Assembly (NCBI GenBank): GCA_040389445.1 | Contig: JAZJZX010000002.1 | Coordinates: 1-64,000 of the forward strand | DNA length: 64,000 nucleotides | DNA from: UBA5189 sp040389445 | Lineage (GTDB): Bacteria > Chloroflexota > Limnocylindria > Limnocylindrales > CSP1-4 | Direction: 5' to 3' | In this document: positions 11,356-18,689 of the stretch, piece by piece | How positions within the stretch are numbered: the stretch's first letter is position 1 | Layout: every line of letters starts with the position of its first letter | Made by a program: the position numbers and the translations under genes | The notes under the pieces: generated by a model | Databases searched by the model: none | The model's input: the letters and a program-made list of their open reading frames with translations, nothing else | Told to the model about the DNA's origin: nothing

Positions 11356-11540
11356 GGTGACTGATCCTTGTCTGGTGGTCCCGCGAGTGGCGGTCCACCC
11401 TGGCTGGGTGAGCTGACGAGTTGGTGGCGAGGGGATCGGGTTGGGGCTGGGAACATGAAACGAGCCGCGCTCCCGGTTCCGACGCCCTGGCATCGGGTGG
11501 CTCACGGCTCATCGCAGGCCCTCGACGTCTCGAGAGCATC

Positions 11541-11573
11541 AAAAAAGCCGGGGGCCCGATCTGGCCCACGGCT
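11541..11573 (-). terminator. Intrinsic terminator / attenuator in the ABC operon leader
   Basis: Read on the minus strand, an 11-bp stem with one mismatch (AGCCGTGGGCC against GGCCCCCGGCT) and a 6-nt loop is followed by six T (11546-11541). It lies between a strong promoter and the exporter genes, so it should terminate most transcripts unless read-through is induced. A short alternative hairpin at 11566-11578 (CCACG, loop, CGTGG) uses part of the terminator's 5' arm and could act as an antiterminator. Confidence 0.72.
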
Positions 11574-11610
11574 CGTGGTTCGCTGCTGGAGCGGTCCTAC
11601 CGCCCGACAA

Positions 11611-11694
11611 CTACCTCGACGAGGGCACAAATCTCCCGCGATCGGCAAGGCCGATGGGCGCGAGCGTGGGCACGAAGAAGAGCTTGGTGCTCAT
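11611..11694 (-). CDS. Putative leader peptide of the ABC exporter operon
   Basis: A 27-codon frame starts at ATG 11694 after a GGAGGCGG ribosome-binding site and begins MSTKLFFVPTLAP. It ends 37 bp before the terminator stem, inside the untranslated leader of the exporter transcript. Short peptides placed this way often sense ribosome stalling and switch a downstream terminator. No run of one amino acid is present, so stalling by an antibiotic or a nascent-chain effect is more likely than amino-acid starvation. Translation itself is inferred. Confidence 0.55.
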   Translation of the reverse strand: MSTKLFFVPTLAPIGLADRGRFVPSSR

Positions 11695-11748
11695 CTGATT
11701 GCCGCCTCCGTGCAAGGGTCTTCGGCGCGGAACCCGCGTCGGTCGCGG

Positions 11749-11778
11749 AGTGTAGGCGCGCGCGGCCGGCCATGTCAA
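11749..11778 (-). promoter_or_regulatory. Strong sigma-70-like promoter of the ABC exporter leader
   Basis: On the minus strand, TTGACA (11778-11773), an 18-bp spacer and TACACT (11754-11749) form one of the best consensus promoters in the window. The start site would be near 11742, giving about 200 nt of leader RNA up to the terminator. Confidence 0.7.
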
Positions 11779-11873
11779 CAGGCGTGCGGGCGGCTGTTCA
11801 TGGAGCGTGCCTTGTGAGCGCGCGGGTGGACGCGCCGATCCGCCCCGCATGCGCGTTGGTGGGCGCTCCGAGC

Positions 11874-11891
11874 CGCTCCGCATGCGGAGCG
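11874..11891 (-). terminator. Palindrome after the sulfurtransferase gene
   Basis: An 18-bp perfect palindrome (7-bp stem CGCTCCG, CATG loop) sits 25 bp past the sulfurtransferase stop. It has no T-run, so it may be a weak terminator or an RNA 3'-end stabiliser. Confidence 0.35.
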
Positions 11892-11916
11892 TCAGGCCGG
11901 CGGCGGAAGGCGGCGG

Positions 11917-12822
11917 TCAGCCCGGCCGGCGCCCGGGTCCCGCACCGATCACGACCGGGTCCCCGGCCGAGGACCAGTCGCTGTAACTGCCAGGGTAGAG
12001 GACGGCATCCGGCAGTCCGGCGATCCGCATCGCCAGGGCGTTGTGACAGGCCGACACGCCGCTCCCGCATGACGTCACGACCGGGGTCCCTGGATCACCG
12101 AGCAGCGGCATCCCCGCGGCGATCGCCTCGGTCCGCAGTCTGGTGAATCGGGCGCGGAGCTCGCTTGACGGCCGGAATCGCCCGTCCGGTCCGAGGTTCC
12201 CCTCGACGGGTGCGTTGACGGCGGTCGGGATGTGTCCGGGCTGTGGGTCGATGGGCTCGATCTCACCGCGGTAGCGAGGCGCCGCTCGCGCGTCGAGGAG
12301 AAGCACATCGCCGAGACGGCTGCGCAGCCCTTGCCGGTCGACGACCCGGCGCCACCTCGACGCGAGGTGCAACGATGCCGGTTCGAGCGCGGGGACCTCG
12401 GTCGAGAGCGGGCGTCCCTCGGCGACCCAGGTGGGCAGGCCGCCATCGAGGACCAGGACGCCGCCCTGCGAGCCGGCCCGGAAGCCGAGATCGTCGAGCA
12501 TCCACCAGAGGCGCGCGGCAACCCACCCGCCGACATCGTCATACGCAACAACAAGGTCCCCGTCGCCGATGCCGCGGGCACCCAGCGCGGCCGCCAGCGT
12601 CGATGGATCGGGCAGGGGATGGCGGCCGGGGCCCGTCGGCGCGACCAGATCGGTGTCGAGATCCAGGTGCATGGCGCCGGGCAGGTGTCCGCCGTCGTAC
12701 GCAGCACGACCACTGCCGGGCGGCCGGCCCAGGTACCAGCGGACGTCCACGATCCGGAGGTCGGCGCGGCCCTCGTCGATCCACCCGGCAAGGGCTTCCG
12801 TAGAGACGATCGGGGACACCAT
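11917..12822 (-). CDS. 3-mercaptopyruvate/thiosulfate sulfurtransferase
   Basis: This 301-aa protein has two rhodanese domains. The C-terminal active loop is CGSGVSAC, close to the CGSGVTA of 3-mercaptopyruvate sulfurtransferases and unlike the CRKGVT of thiosulfate-preferring rhodaneses. I use the ATG at 12822, which gives the normal family N-terminus (MVSPIVSTEALAGWI). A CATACT at 12830-12835 lies seven bases upstream, suggesting a nearly leaderless transcript. It would transfer sulfane sulfur to thiol acceptors or cyanide in the cytoplasm. Confidence 0.9.
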   Translation of the reverse strand: MVSPIVSTEALAGWIDEGRADLRIVDVRWYLGRPPGSGRAAYDGGHLPGAMHLDLDTDLVAPTGPGRHPLPDPSTLAAALGARGIGDGDLVVAYDDVGGWVAARLWWMLDDLGFRAGSQGGVLVLDGGLPTWVAEGRPLSTEVPALEPASLHLASRWRRVVDRQGLRSRLGDVLLLDARAAPRYRGEIEPIDPQPGHIPTAVNAPVEGNLGPDGRFRPSSELRARFTRLRTEAIAAGMPLLGDPGTPVVTSCGSGVSACHNALAMRIAGLPDAVLYPGSYSDWSSAGDPVVIGAGPGRRPG

Positions 12823-12928
12823 GGCCGTGAGTATGCCAGCGCCTGGGTGTCCGACCCCGTCTGCTATTCTTCGGCCGGCGCGTGGCCCTCGGCCCCGCTG
12901 CGGCGGTCGCCTCGGCGACCCCATTCGC

Positions 12929-13003
12929 TCCGGCGTAGCTCAGTGGTAGAGCGGGCGACTGTTAATCGCTTGGTCGTAAGTTCGAATCTTACCGCCGGAG
13001 CCA
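12929..13003 (+). tRNA. tRNA-Asn (anticodon GTT)
   Basis: A 75-nt cloverleaf is visible. The acceptor TCCGGCG pairs with CGCCGGA, the D arm is GCTC/GAGC, and the anticodon stem GGCGA/TCGCT encloses the loop CTGTTAA with GTT. The T arm is GTAAG-TTCGAAT-CTTAC, then discriminator G and an encoded CCA. A TATTCT at 12865-12870 is a plausible -10. The 3' end abuts remains of a broken gene. Confidence 0.97.
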
Positions 13004-13004
13004 G

Positions 13005-13486
13005 CTACCTTCAGATAGCACGTTTTGTCGTCGATTCCAAACGTCGCCGTAGAGGCCCTCGTTGCGGAAGCGTCAAGCCGCGTCGAGCCGCCGGAAGAGC
13101 GGTCGGGCGGACGGGCCGAGGAGCGCTCCCGCGCCCTCGATCGCCGCCCGGTGGTGGCCGGGTTGGCTCGTCACCCGGTAACCGGCCAGGACGAGCAGGC
13201 CGGCGCAGGCCCGGTAGCCGGCCTCGTACGCCACGGCCATCGCCCGGTCGCGATCGAGCCGGGCGAGGACGTCCCCCTTCGGTACTTGCTGACGGCCGCC
13301 AGGCGTCCCGGACTGACGCTCGGTGAAGCAGAGGCGGCACAGGCCGAATACGGGAAGGCCCTCGGCGAGGTCAGTGAGCTGCGGCGAGAGATCGAACGGA
13401 TGCGCGTGGGGCTTCCTCCAAACGATCGCTGACCCGCGCGCACCGCGCCGCTTCGCAGGTTCGTCGATCCAGACGATCCCTTCCAT
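13005..13486 (-). pseudogene. Decayed HEPN-like gene with an in-frame stop, next to tRNA-Asn
   Basis: The minus-strand frame encodes a HEPN-like stretch (AMAVAYEAGYRACAGLLVLAG, SQPGHHRAAIEGAGALLG, LFRRLDAA), then a TGA at about 13073-13075. It continues in the same frame with RFRNEGLYGDVW, the usual HEPN ending. The frame finally runs into the tRNA-Asn T arm. The N-terminal part looks deleted relative to family members. HEPN proteins are often toxin or RNase partners, but this copy appears inactive. The identification rests on motif resemblance only. Confidence 0.6.
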
Positions 13487-13581
13487 GCGCTGTGGCCACT
13501 GGTCGCCGACTCATGGCCTTGACTTATCGCCGTGGCGACGGGCTGATTCACGCGCTGACCGCACGGATGGCGAACCCAAAG

Positions 13582-14160
13582 TCAGCCAGGCCTGAAGAGC
13601 AGACCCAGCATCACCGCCTCGACACAGAGGATCGCTCCAGCGCCCAGGACCGGGATGCGCGCCCAACGTCGCTCGGCAGGAAGCCGTCGACCTAGAGCAA
13701 AGCCGAGCGCCGTCAGTGCCGGTCCAAACACGATGGCGCTCCCGGGCACTACGAAGCCCGCGACGATGCCGACGATGGCGAACGTCGTCGCGATCCACGG
13801 CACGGCGCCATAGGGGGAGGCGGCAGCAACACCGGGGTCGTCCGGAACGGCGATGAAGCCCTCACTCGCCATCTTGGCCAGCAACTCTATCCTTCCTTGG
13901 ACACCGAGCTTCGCGTAGATGCGCGTCAGGTGACTGCGGATCGTTGCCTCGCTGAGAACCAGCTCATCCGCGATCGCCTGCGTGGAGAGTCCATCGAGCG
14001 CCAGGTCGAAGACCCGCCGCTCTGCCGGCGACAAGCGCTCAAGCGCGATCGATGACTCACCGGCGAGCCGGGTTGGCCCATCCGCTTCGTGCTTTGGGAC
14101 CATCGGTTGACGCGTCCTCTCCCTCGAAACCGGAGATCCGGTCGGCGTGGCCATTTCCAT
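13582..14160 (-). CDS. LuxR-family regulator with C-terminal membrane segments
   Basis: The 192-aa protein has a LuxR/GerE helix-turn-helix at about residues 40-100 (LSPAERRVFDLALDGLSTQ, then SEATIRSHLTRIYAKLGV). Two or three transmembrane segments follow (IATTFAIVGIVAGFVV, SAIVFGPALTALGFALG, GAGAILCVEAVMLGLLF). No receiver domain is present. The ATG at 14160 is eight bases from a TATCAT, consistent with near-leaderless initiation; ATG 14103 is an alternative. It is divergent from a secreted-protein gene, with an 18-bp tandem repeat between them. Confidence 0.82.
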   Translation of the reverse strand: MEMATPTGSPVSRERTRQPMVPKHEADGPTRLAGESSIALERLSPAERRVFDLALDGLSTQAIADELVLSEATIRSHLTRIYAKLGVQGRIELLAKMASEGFIAVPDDPGVAAASPYGAVPWIATTFAIVGIVAGFVVPGSAIVFGPALTALGFALGRRLPAERRWARIPVLGAGAILCVEAVMLGLLFRPG

Positions 14161-14244
14161 CGGTTCCGATGATAGGCATTCAGCGGTTCCTCGGTCGACC
14201 GCTCGCAAGTCCGGGGTCAAGCTCGTCGAGGCAGGGTGGCTGTC

Positions 14245-14280
14245 GCGAGGCGCTGAGAATCGGCGAGGCGCTGAGAATCG
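14245..14280. repeat. Perfect 18-bp tandem repeat between divergent genes
   Basis: GCGAGGCGCTGAGAATCG occurs twice without a gap (14245-14262 and 14263-14280). It lies in the 154-bp space between the membrane LuxR regulator and the secreted-protein gene. The spacing puts both copies on nearly the same DNA face, so it is a good candidate operator for the adjacent regulator. Confidence 0.6.
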
Positions 14281-14314
14281 CTTGCCAGCACCTGAACGAC
14301 ACGGAGGGACCGAC

Positions 14315-14950
14315 ATGCCTCGTACGCAGCACGGCCGCGGGTGGCGGGTCGCTGCAGGGATGCTGGTACTCGCATTCACGCTGCTCATCCCGCTCCAGGC
14401 CGCGGCGGCGGGAGGCCCGACCGGAGCAGGCCGCATCACGAAGATCGTCGAACAGCTGGCGGCGGCCGATGATCCGTACGCCGCCTTCGCTGCGCTCCCG
14501 GAGCGGGACCAGCTCGCGGTGAAGGATTTCCTGACGGTCACCAGCTACGTTGACTCTGTCTCCTCTCCGACGCCGGGCGCAACAGACGGCGAGGTAGTCA
14601 TCGCCGCCAGCGGCTGCTGGACCTGGAGATGGCAGCGCGACGGTCGTAATGCCCTCGGCGGGCTGCTCTGGTCCTATTTCCAGCAGATCAACTGGTGCGG
14701 TAACGGATCGGTGATCACGAGTACGCCGCAGCGCACGCGCTGGGGCGAGGTGTACGCTCCCTTCTGGAGCTGGCGGCATATCGGCAACCAGACATGGGGC
14801 GGCCTCAACCAAGCCAGCTACCGAGCATGGACCCAGGGTGAGTTCAAGCTCTGCCTCACGCCAGACTTCGGCTGTGTCCAGTACAGCTATCCCTGGCTAG
14901 ACATGACGGCCTGGGCTGATGGGCGAGGTACCGGCAGTGTTGGGGGGTGA
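14315..14950 (+). CDS. Secreted Trp-rich protein of unknown function
   Basis: The 211-aa product has a clear signal peptide (basic start, hydrophobic VAAGMLVLAFTLLIP, then a cleavage site near AAAGG). The mature part has an Asp/Ala-rich helix and then a Trp-rich domain with four cysteines (GCWTWRWQRDGRN, INWCGNGS, FKLCLTPDFGC). These could form two disulfides outside the cell. The ATG at 14315 follows a GGAGGG. I do not recognise the family. It is divergent from the LuxR regulator and overlaps the next membrane-protein gene by 32 bp. Confidence 0.8.
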   Translation: MPRTQHGRGWRVAAGMLVLAFTLLIPLQAAAAGGPTGAGRITKIVEQLAAADDPYAAFAALPERDQLAVKDFLTVTSYVDSVSSPTPGATDGEVVIAASGCWTWRWQRDGRNALGGLLWSYFQQINWCGNGSVITSTPQRTRWGEVYAPFWSWRHIGNQTWGGLNQASYRAWTQGEFKLCLTPDFGCVQYSYPWLDMTAWADGRGTGSVGG

Positions 14951-15215
14951 TGCGCGCCCGGCAGCGGACGATCGCCAGCTCGATCGTCGGGAGTTCGTGG
15001 CGGTCGTGGGCGCGGCTGTCGCACTGACCGTGCTCGCTGCCGTGGCCCCAGCCTCCGCCATCGTCATCGGTCCAGCCCTGCTGCTGGCCGGACTGCTGGG
15101 GCTTCGGCGGGCAAAGGCTGGCCCCCGGCTACATCTCGTGCTCGTCGTCGCCCTCGGCGCGATGCTGACGTTCGCAGTCTTCGTGGCGACGCTGTTCCTC
15201 GTTCGAATTCGGTAG
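14919..15215 (+). CDS. Small membrane protein sharing a domain with the LuxR regulator
   Basis: This 98-aa protein has three predicted membrane helices. Its middle (PASAIVIGPALLLAGLLGL) aligns by eye with the C-terminal membrane region of the adjacent LuxR protein (PGSAIVFGPALTALGFALG), and the following helix also matches (VALGAMLTFAVFVATLF against LGAGAILCVEAVMLGLLF). It overlaps the upstream secreted-protein gene by 32 bp. A role in sequestering or relaying signals to the regulator is an inference. Confidence 0.65.
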   Translation: MGEVPAVLGGDARPAADDRQLDRREFVAVVGAAVALTVLAAVAPASAIVIGPALLLAGLLGLRRAKAGPRLHLVLVVALGAMLTFAVFVATLFLVRIR

Positions 15216-15221
15216 CGCGCG

Positions 15222-15258
15222 GGACCGGTGTGGCCCGAAGAGTAGGCCACGCCGGTCC
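15222..15258. terminator. Long hairpin between convergent genes
   Basis: A 14-bp stem with one G-T wobble (GGACCGGTGTGGCC and GGCCACGCCGGTCC) encloses a 9-nt loop. It sits between the converging ends of the small membrane protein and the zinc-ribbon-like ORF. There is no strong T-run. It probably acts in both directions. Confidence 0.6.
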
Positions 15259-15274
15259 GTCTCTTGGGGATCGG

Positions 15275-15484
15275 TCAGGGGGCAGAGCTCAAGCGACGCC
15301 GTCGGCGCGCCATGGCTGCCCGAGTGCGTCGGCGGCCGAGCTCCTCGCGGCAGTCAGCACAGAAGTGCTGAACAGGTGACCGGCGCTCGACGAATTGATG
15401 ACAGGTCCGGCACTCGACGAGAGCGACCTTCAGCCATTCACGGGAGCGGATTGGGCGGGGAAGCAAGAGCTCGGTCGTAGCCAC
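15275..15484 (-). CDS. Small CxxC protein (zinc-ribbon-like)
   Basis: The 69-aa frame has two pairs of cysteines (CRTCHQF and CADC) about 15 residues apart, a plausible zinc ribbon, followed by a very basic tail (RRRTRAAMARRRRR). Such proteins often bind nucleic acid. Start GTG 15484 has only a weak ribosome-binding site. The gene is convergent with the membrane-protein gene, separated by a hairpin. It is unrecognised; it could be a real small protein or a chance frame. Confidence 0.5.
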   Translation of the reverse strand: MATTELLLPRPIRSREWLKVALVECRTCHQFVERRSPVQHFCADCREELGRRRTRAAMARRRRRLSSAP

Positions 15485-15681
15485 ACCTTGCGCAATCAGT
15501 AACCGGCCGGCACCCGACCGCCGGAGCCACTCACTCCACTCCTGGACCGTCGTTCCACGATCGTCGACGCAGCGCGCCCCGGAACTCCGGCGCTCCTGGC
15601 CCTCCGGCGGAGGCAGACAACGCGCCGCGTCGGTCGAGTACCGCCGCCGGTTCCTCTCAGAAACATCTCATTCCCGACGAC

Positions 15682-15687
15682 GATGAT
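15682..15687 (+). promoter_or_regulatory. -10 hexamer for leaderless flavocytochrome transcript
   Basis: GATGAT is followed by exactly six bases and then the ATG at 15694, the spacing seen at seven other genes in this window. The 209 bp upstream contain no recognisable gene. Confidence 0.4.
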
Positions 15688-15693
15688 CCCGCC

Positions 15694-17094
15694 ATGACCG
15701 CCGCGACCCTCCGGAATGCTTCGAGCGCGGCTGGCGGTGGGCGGCGATCCGTGCCGCTGCCGCGGATCTGGCCGGTGACACGCCGCGATGTGGTGGCGAT
15801 CCTGGTCGCCAACGGCCTGTTCATCGTCGCGATGTGGATACGACACGGCGGCATCGATCAGCTGCCGACGCCGGGCGGTGCCTTCACCGCCATCGGGCAG
15901 CTCAGCGGCCTCATCGGCACGTACCTGGCGCTGATCCAGCTGCTCCTCATGTCGCGGATGCCGTGGCTGGACCAGGCTTTCGGCATGGATCGCCTGGCCG
16001 CGGCCCACCGCTGGGTCGGCTTTGCGACCGTCTGGCTGATCGCTGCCCACGGCGTGTTCATCACCGTGGGTTACGGCGCCAGCGACGGCAGCTCCTTCCT
16101 CGGTGAGGCATGGACGCTGCTCACGTCGTTTGCATTCGTCGCGCTTGCCACGATCGGGTTTGGCCTGTTCGTCATCGTCGGGATCACCTCGATCCGAGCG
16201 GCCCGTCGCGCCATCAGCTACGAGGCGTGGTTCGTCCTGCACCTGCTCGGCTACCTCGCGATCGCATTCGGATTCCTGCACCAGCTCCTGGTCGGAGCGG
16301 ACTTCATGCGCGATCCGCTGGCCCGGATCTACTGGACCAGCCTGTACGGGATCACGTTCGGGTTGCTGCTGGCCTATCGCGTCATCGGCCCGATCCGGTT
16401 GAATGCTCGCCATCGGTTCCGCGTCGCGCGTGTCGTCAACGAGGCCCCCGGCGTGGTGTCCATCTACATCACGGGTCGCAAACTCGATCAGTTGCCGCTG
16501 CGATCCGGGCAGTACTTCGTCTGGCGTTTCCTCGACGGCTCGCGTTGGTGGAGCGGGCACCCATTCTCGATCTCATCCGCACCCAACGGCGCGTGGATCA
16601 GGACGACCGTGAAGGCGCTCGGCGACGATACGCGTCGCTATCAGCACCTGGCGGTCGGCACCTCGGTCCTTCTCGAGGGACCCTATGGCATCCTCACCGG
16701 AGTCCGCCGCACGCGCCGGCGCGTGACGCTCATCGCGGGCGGGATCGGTGTCACCCCACTTCGGGCGCTGGTTGAAGCCCTTCCGGGCAGGCCCGGCGAG
16801 ATCACCCTGCTGTACCGCGCCCGCCAGCCGAAGCACGTCATCTTCCGAAAGGAGCTCGAGATGCTGGCTGAGAAGCGCGGCGTGGCCGTGCGCTACCTCG
16901 TTGGTCGACGCGGAAGCATCGACCTTCCCGCCGATCCCCTGGATGCCTTCGGCATCGCGAGTCTTGTCCCGGATATCGCCGATCACGACGTCTACGTGTG
17001 CGGCCCGAACGAAATGATGGACCGCCTGACGGAAACCCTCGCCGACCTCGGCGTCCCGTCCTCCAGGGTCCACGTCGAACGATTCGCGTACTGA
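15694..17094 (+). CDS. Ferric-reductase-like flavocytochrome (ferredoxin reductase family)
   Basis: This 466-aa membrane protein has an N-terminal ferric reductase-type transmembrane domain of about six helices. Paired histidines suited to heme b are visible (AAHRWVGF, IAAHGVF, LHLLGYLAIAFGFLHQ). From about residue 230 it has an FAD/NAD(P)-binding module: HPFSISSAP for FAD, IAGGIGVTPLRAL for the nucleotide, and a C-terminal YVCGPNEMM. It should move electrons from cytoplasmic NAD(P)H across the membrane. The next two genes supply an exported flavoprotein and its flavinylating enzyme, so that protein is the likely acceptor. Confidence 0.9.
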   Translation: MTAATLRNASSAAGGGRRSVPLPRIWPVTRRDVVAILVANGLFIVAMWIRHGGIDQLPTPGGAFTAIGQLSGLIGTYLALIQLLLMSRMPWLDQAFGMDRLAAAHRWVGFATVWLIAAHGVFITVGYGASDGSSFLGEAWTLLTSFAFVALATIGFGLFVIVGITSIRAARRAISYEAWFVLHLLGYLAIAFGFLHQLLVGADFMRDPLARIYWTSLYGITFGLLLAYRVIGPIRLNARHRFRVARVVNEAPGVVSIYITGRKLDQLPLRSGQYFVWRFLDGSRWWSGHPFSISSAPNGAWIRTTVKALGDDTRRYQHLAVGTSVLLEGPYGILTGVRRTRRRVTLIAGGIGVTPLRALVEALPGRPGEITLLYRARQPKHVIFRKELEMLAEKRGVAVRYLVGRRGSIDLPADPLDAFGIASLVPDIADHDVYVCGPNEMMDRLTETLADLGVPSSRVHVERFAY

Positions 17095-17105
17095 TCGAGG
17101 TCGTC

Positions 17106-17654
17106 ATGCGTCACCGCATTGCCACCGCCGCGGCTTCCCTGGCCCTCGCGGTCCTGCTCCTGGTCAACTTTCGTGGCCCGCAGGACATCGCCCTCAGCGG
17201 CGTGGCGACGAGCGCCGGTCCGGGTTCCGATGGCGCGACCGGTGGCACGCCGACGACCGGCGGGACCGCTCCGCGCACCACCACCGGGATAGGGTCGAGC
17301 GGCACGTTCGGCACGACGGGATCGTCGGGATCGTCGGGCTCGTCGGGCTCGTCGCGCGTTGGGCAGACCACGACCGGTGCGCCGGCGCAGTTCGTGGGTC
17401 CGCTCGCGGCCGATCCGTACGGTGACGTGCAAGTCGAGGTCACCGTGCAGGCGGGGAAGATCGTGGATGTCGTGGCCCTCGTCATGCCCGTCGGGGGCCG
17501 GTCCGGGCGGATCTCCGACTTCGTGGCGCCCCTCCTCCGCAAGGAGGCGCTCGCGGCGCAGTCGGCGACCATCGATGGGGTCTCGGGGGCGACCTACACG
17601 AGCCGGGCGTACGCAGCCTCGCTCCAGGGCGCGCTCGACAGGGCCGGGCTGTGA
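17106..17654 (+). CDS. Exported FMN-binding domain protein
   Basis: The 182-aa protein has an N-terminal hydrophobic signal or anchor (ATAAASLALAVLLLVNF), a Gly/Ser/Thr-rich linker (residues about 40-85) and a C-terminal FMN-binding domain. The domain ends with DGVSGATYTS, the motif whose threonine receives covalent FMN. The linker suggests a tether reaching away from the membrane. ATG 17106 follows GAGG. It overlaps apbE by four bases (GTGA), so target and modifying enzyme are coupled in translation. Confidence 0.9.
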   Translation: MRHRIATAAASLALAVLLLVNFRGPQDIALSGVATSAGPGSDGATGGTPTTGGTAPRTTTGIGSSGTFGTTGSSGSSGSSGSSRVGQTTTGAPAQFVGPLAADPYGDVQVEVTVQAGKIVDVVALVMPVGGRSGRISDFVAPLLRKEALAAQSATIDGVSGATYTSRAYAASLQGALDRAGL

Positions 17655-18673
17655 CCGCAGCCGGGACGCCGATCGATCCGGCTCTCGTCTCGCGGCCGAT
17701 GGGACGCCCTGCTCGCCAGGTCCGCGTGGAGTTCGTCATGGGGTCCGCGGTGAGCGTGGACATCCGGGCACCCTTCGTGCCCGACGAGGCCGTCGAGGCC
17801 GCCATCGAGATCCTTCGCGACATCGATCGGCGGTTCAGCCTCTACCGCGAGGACAGCGAGCTCGGGCGACTGGCCGCCGGATCCCTTCGCGAGGCCGACC
17901 TGAGTGCCGACGTGCGGTGGGTGCTGGCCGCCTGTGATGATCTTGCGAGGACGTCGGGCGGGGCTTTCGACGCTCGACACCATCGCGCCGACGGGATCGT
18001 CGATCCGAGCGGGCTGGTCAAGGGATGGGCCGTCGAGGAAGCAGCGCGGCGGCTCGTCGCGGCCGGGGCCGCGAACCTGTACATGGCCCTCGGGGGCGAC
18101 ATCGTCACCCGTGGCGAGGCGGCGCCAGGCGTTGCCTGGCGGGTGGGGGTCCGTCACCCGGAGGACGGGACCCGCACGGCCGCCGTCCTGGCGCTGCGCG
18201 ATGGCGCCATCGCCACGTCGGGACTGTATGAGCGAGGGGAGCACATCCGGGATCCGCGCACGGGCCGCGTGCCGCACGAACTGGTGAGCCTGACGGTCGT
18301 CGGACCCGATCTGGCGTGGGCGGACGCCTATGCCACGACCGGCTTCGTGATGGGCATCGACGGCCTCGCCTGGATCGATGATCGCCCGGGTTACGGGGCG
18401 CTTGCGATCACCGCCGGCCGAGAGGTCCTGTGGACGCCGGAGATCGACCGATTTCGCCTCATCGATCGGGCCGCCGGTGTCGATCTCTCAGACGATTCTC
18501 AGCCGGCGGCGCTGTCCTGGGGAAGCGTCGGTCCCCTGGGCCGATCCCACCGACTACCATCGCCTGAGCCGCGACGGTCACGGATCCGGAAGTCGGCCGG
18601 TCACGGATCCGGAAGTCGGCCGGGAGCGGCAAGTCGGCCGGCGCCAGGATGGGTCCGACGCCCGAACGCATGA
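17651..18673 (+). CDS. apbE: FAD:protein FMN transferase
   Basis: ApbE attaches FMN covalently to threonine in exported flavoproteins. This 340-aa sequence shows MGSAVSVDIRAPF, the DPSGLVKGWAVE motif, MALGGDIVTRG and the metal-site region DAYATTGFVMG. No signal peptide is evident, although the family normally works outside the membrane; export might use another route. The last 60 residues are Arg/Gly/Ser-rich, lie over a 23-bp tandem repeat and look unrelated to the family, so the end may be a recent extension. GTG 17651 overlaps the preceding stop. Confidence 0.9.
   Translation: MTAAGTPIDPALVSRPMGRPARQVRVEFVMGSAVSVDIRAPFVPDEAVEAAIEILRDIDRRFSLYREDSELGRLAAGSLREADLSADVRWVLAACDDLARTSGGAFDARHHRADGIVDPSGLVKGWAVEEAARRLVAAGAANLYMALGGDIVTRGEAAPGVAWRVGVRHPEDGTRTAAVLALRDGAIATSGLYERGEHIRDPRTGRVPHELVSLTVVGPDLAWADAYATTGFVMGIDGLAWIDDRPGYGALAITAGREVLWTPEIDRFRLIDRAAGVDLSDDSQPAALSWGSVGPLGRSHRLPSPEPRRSRIRKSAGHGSGSRPGAASRPAPGWVRRPNA
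18578..18623. repeat. 23-bp perfect tandem repeat in the apbE 3' end
   Basis: Two abutting copies (18578-18600, 18601-18623), beginning TCACGGATCCGGAAGTCGG, are followed by a shorter degenerate third (18624-18641). They encode the unusual Gly/Ser/Arg tail of ApbE and lie just before the response regulator. Confidence 0.75.
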
Positions 18674-18689
18674 CAGGAGCCATTGGCAG

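Noticed and set aside
11356..11505. Longer N-terminus for the ABC ATPase
   Set aside because: The added 50 residues are Pro/Arg/Thr-rich without similarity, whereas GTG 11355 has an AAGGA site and gives the normal family length.
13025..13432. Plus-strand frame of 135 codons opposite the HEPN-like remnant
   Set aside because: The minus strand carries the HEPN-like pattern; the plus frame has only Arg/Glu-rich sequence and no good start signal.
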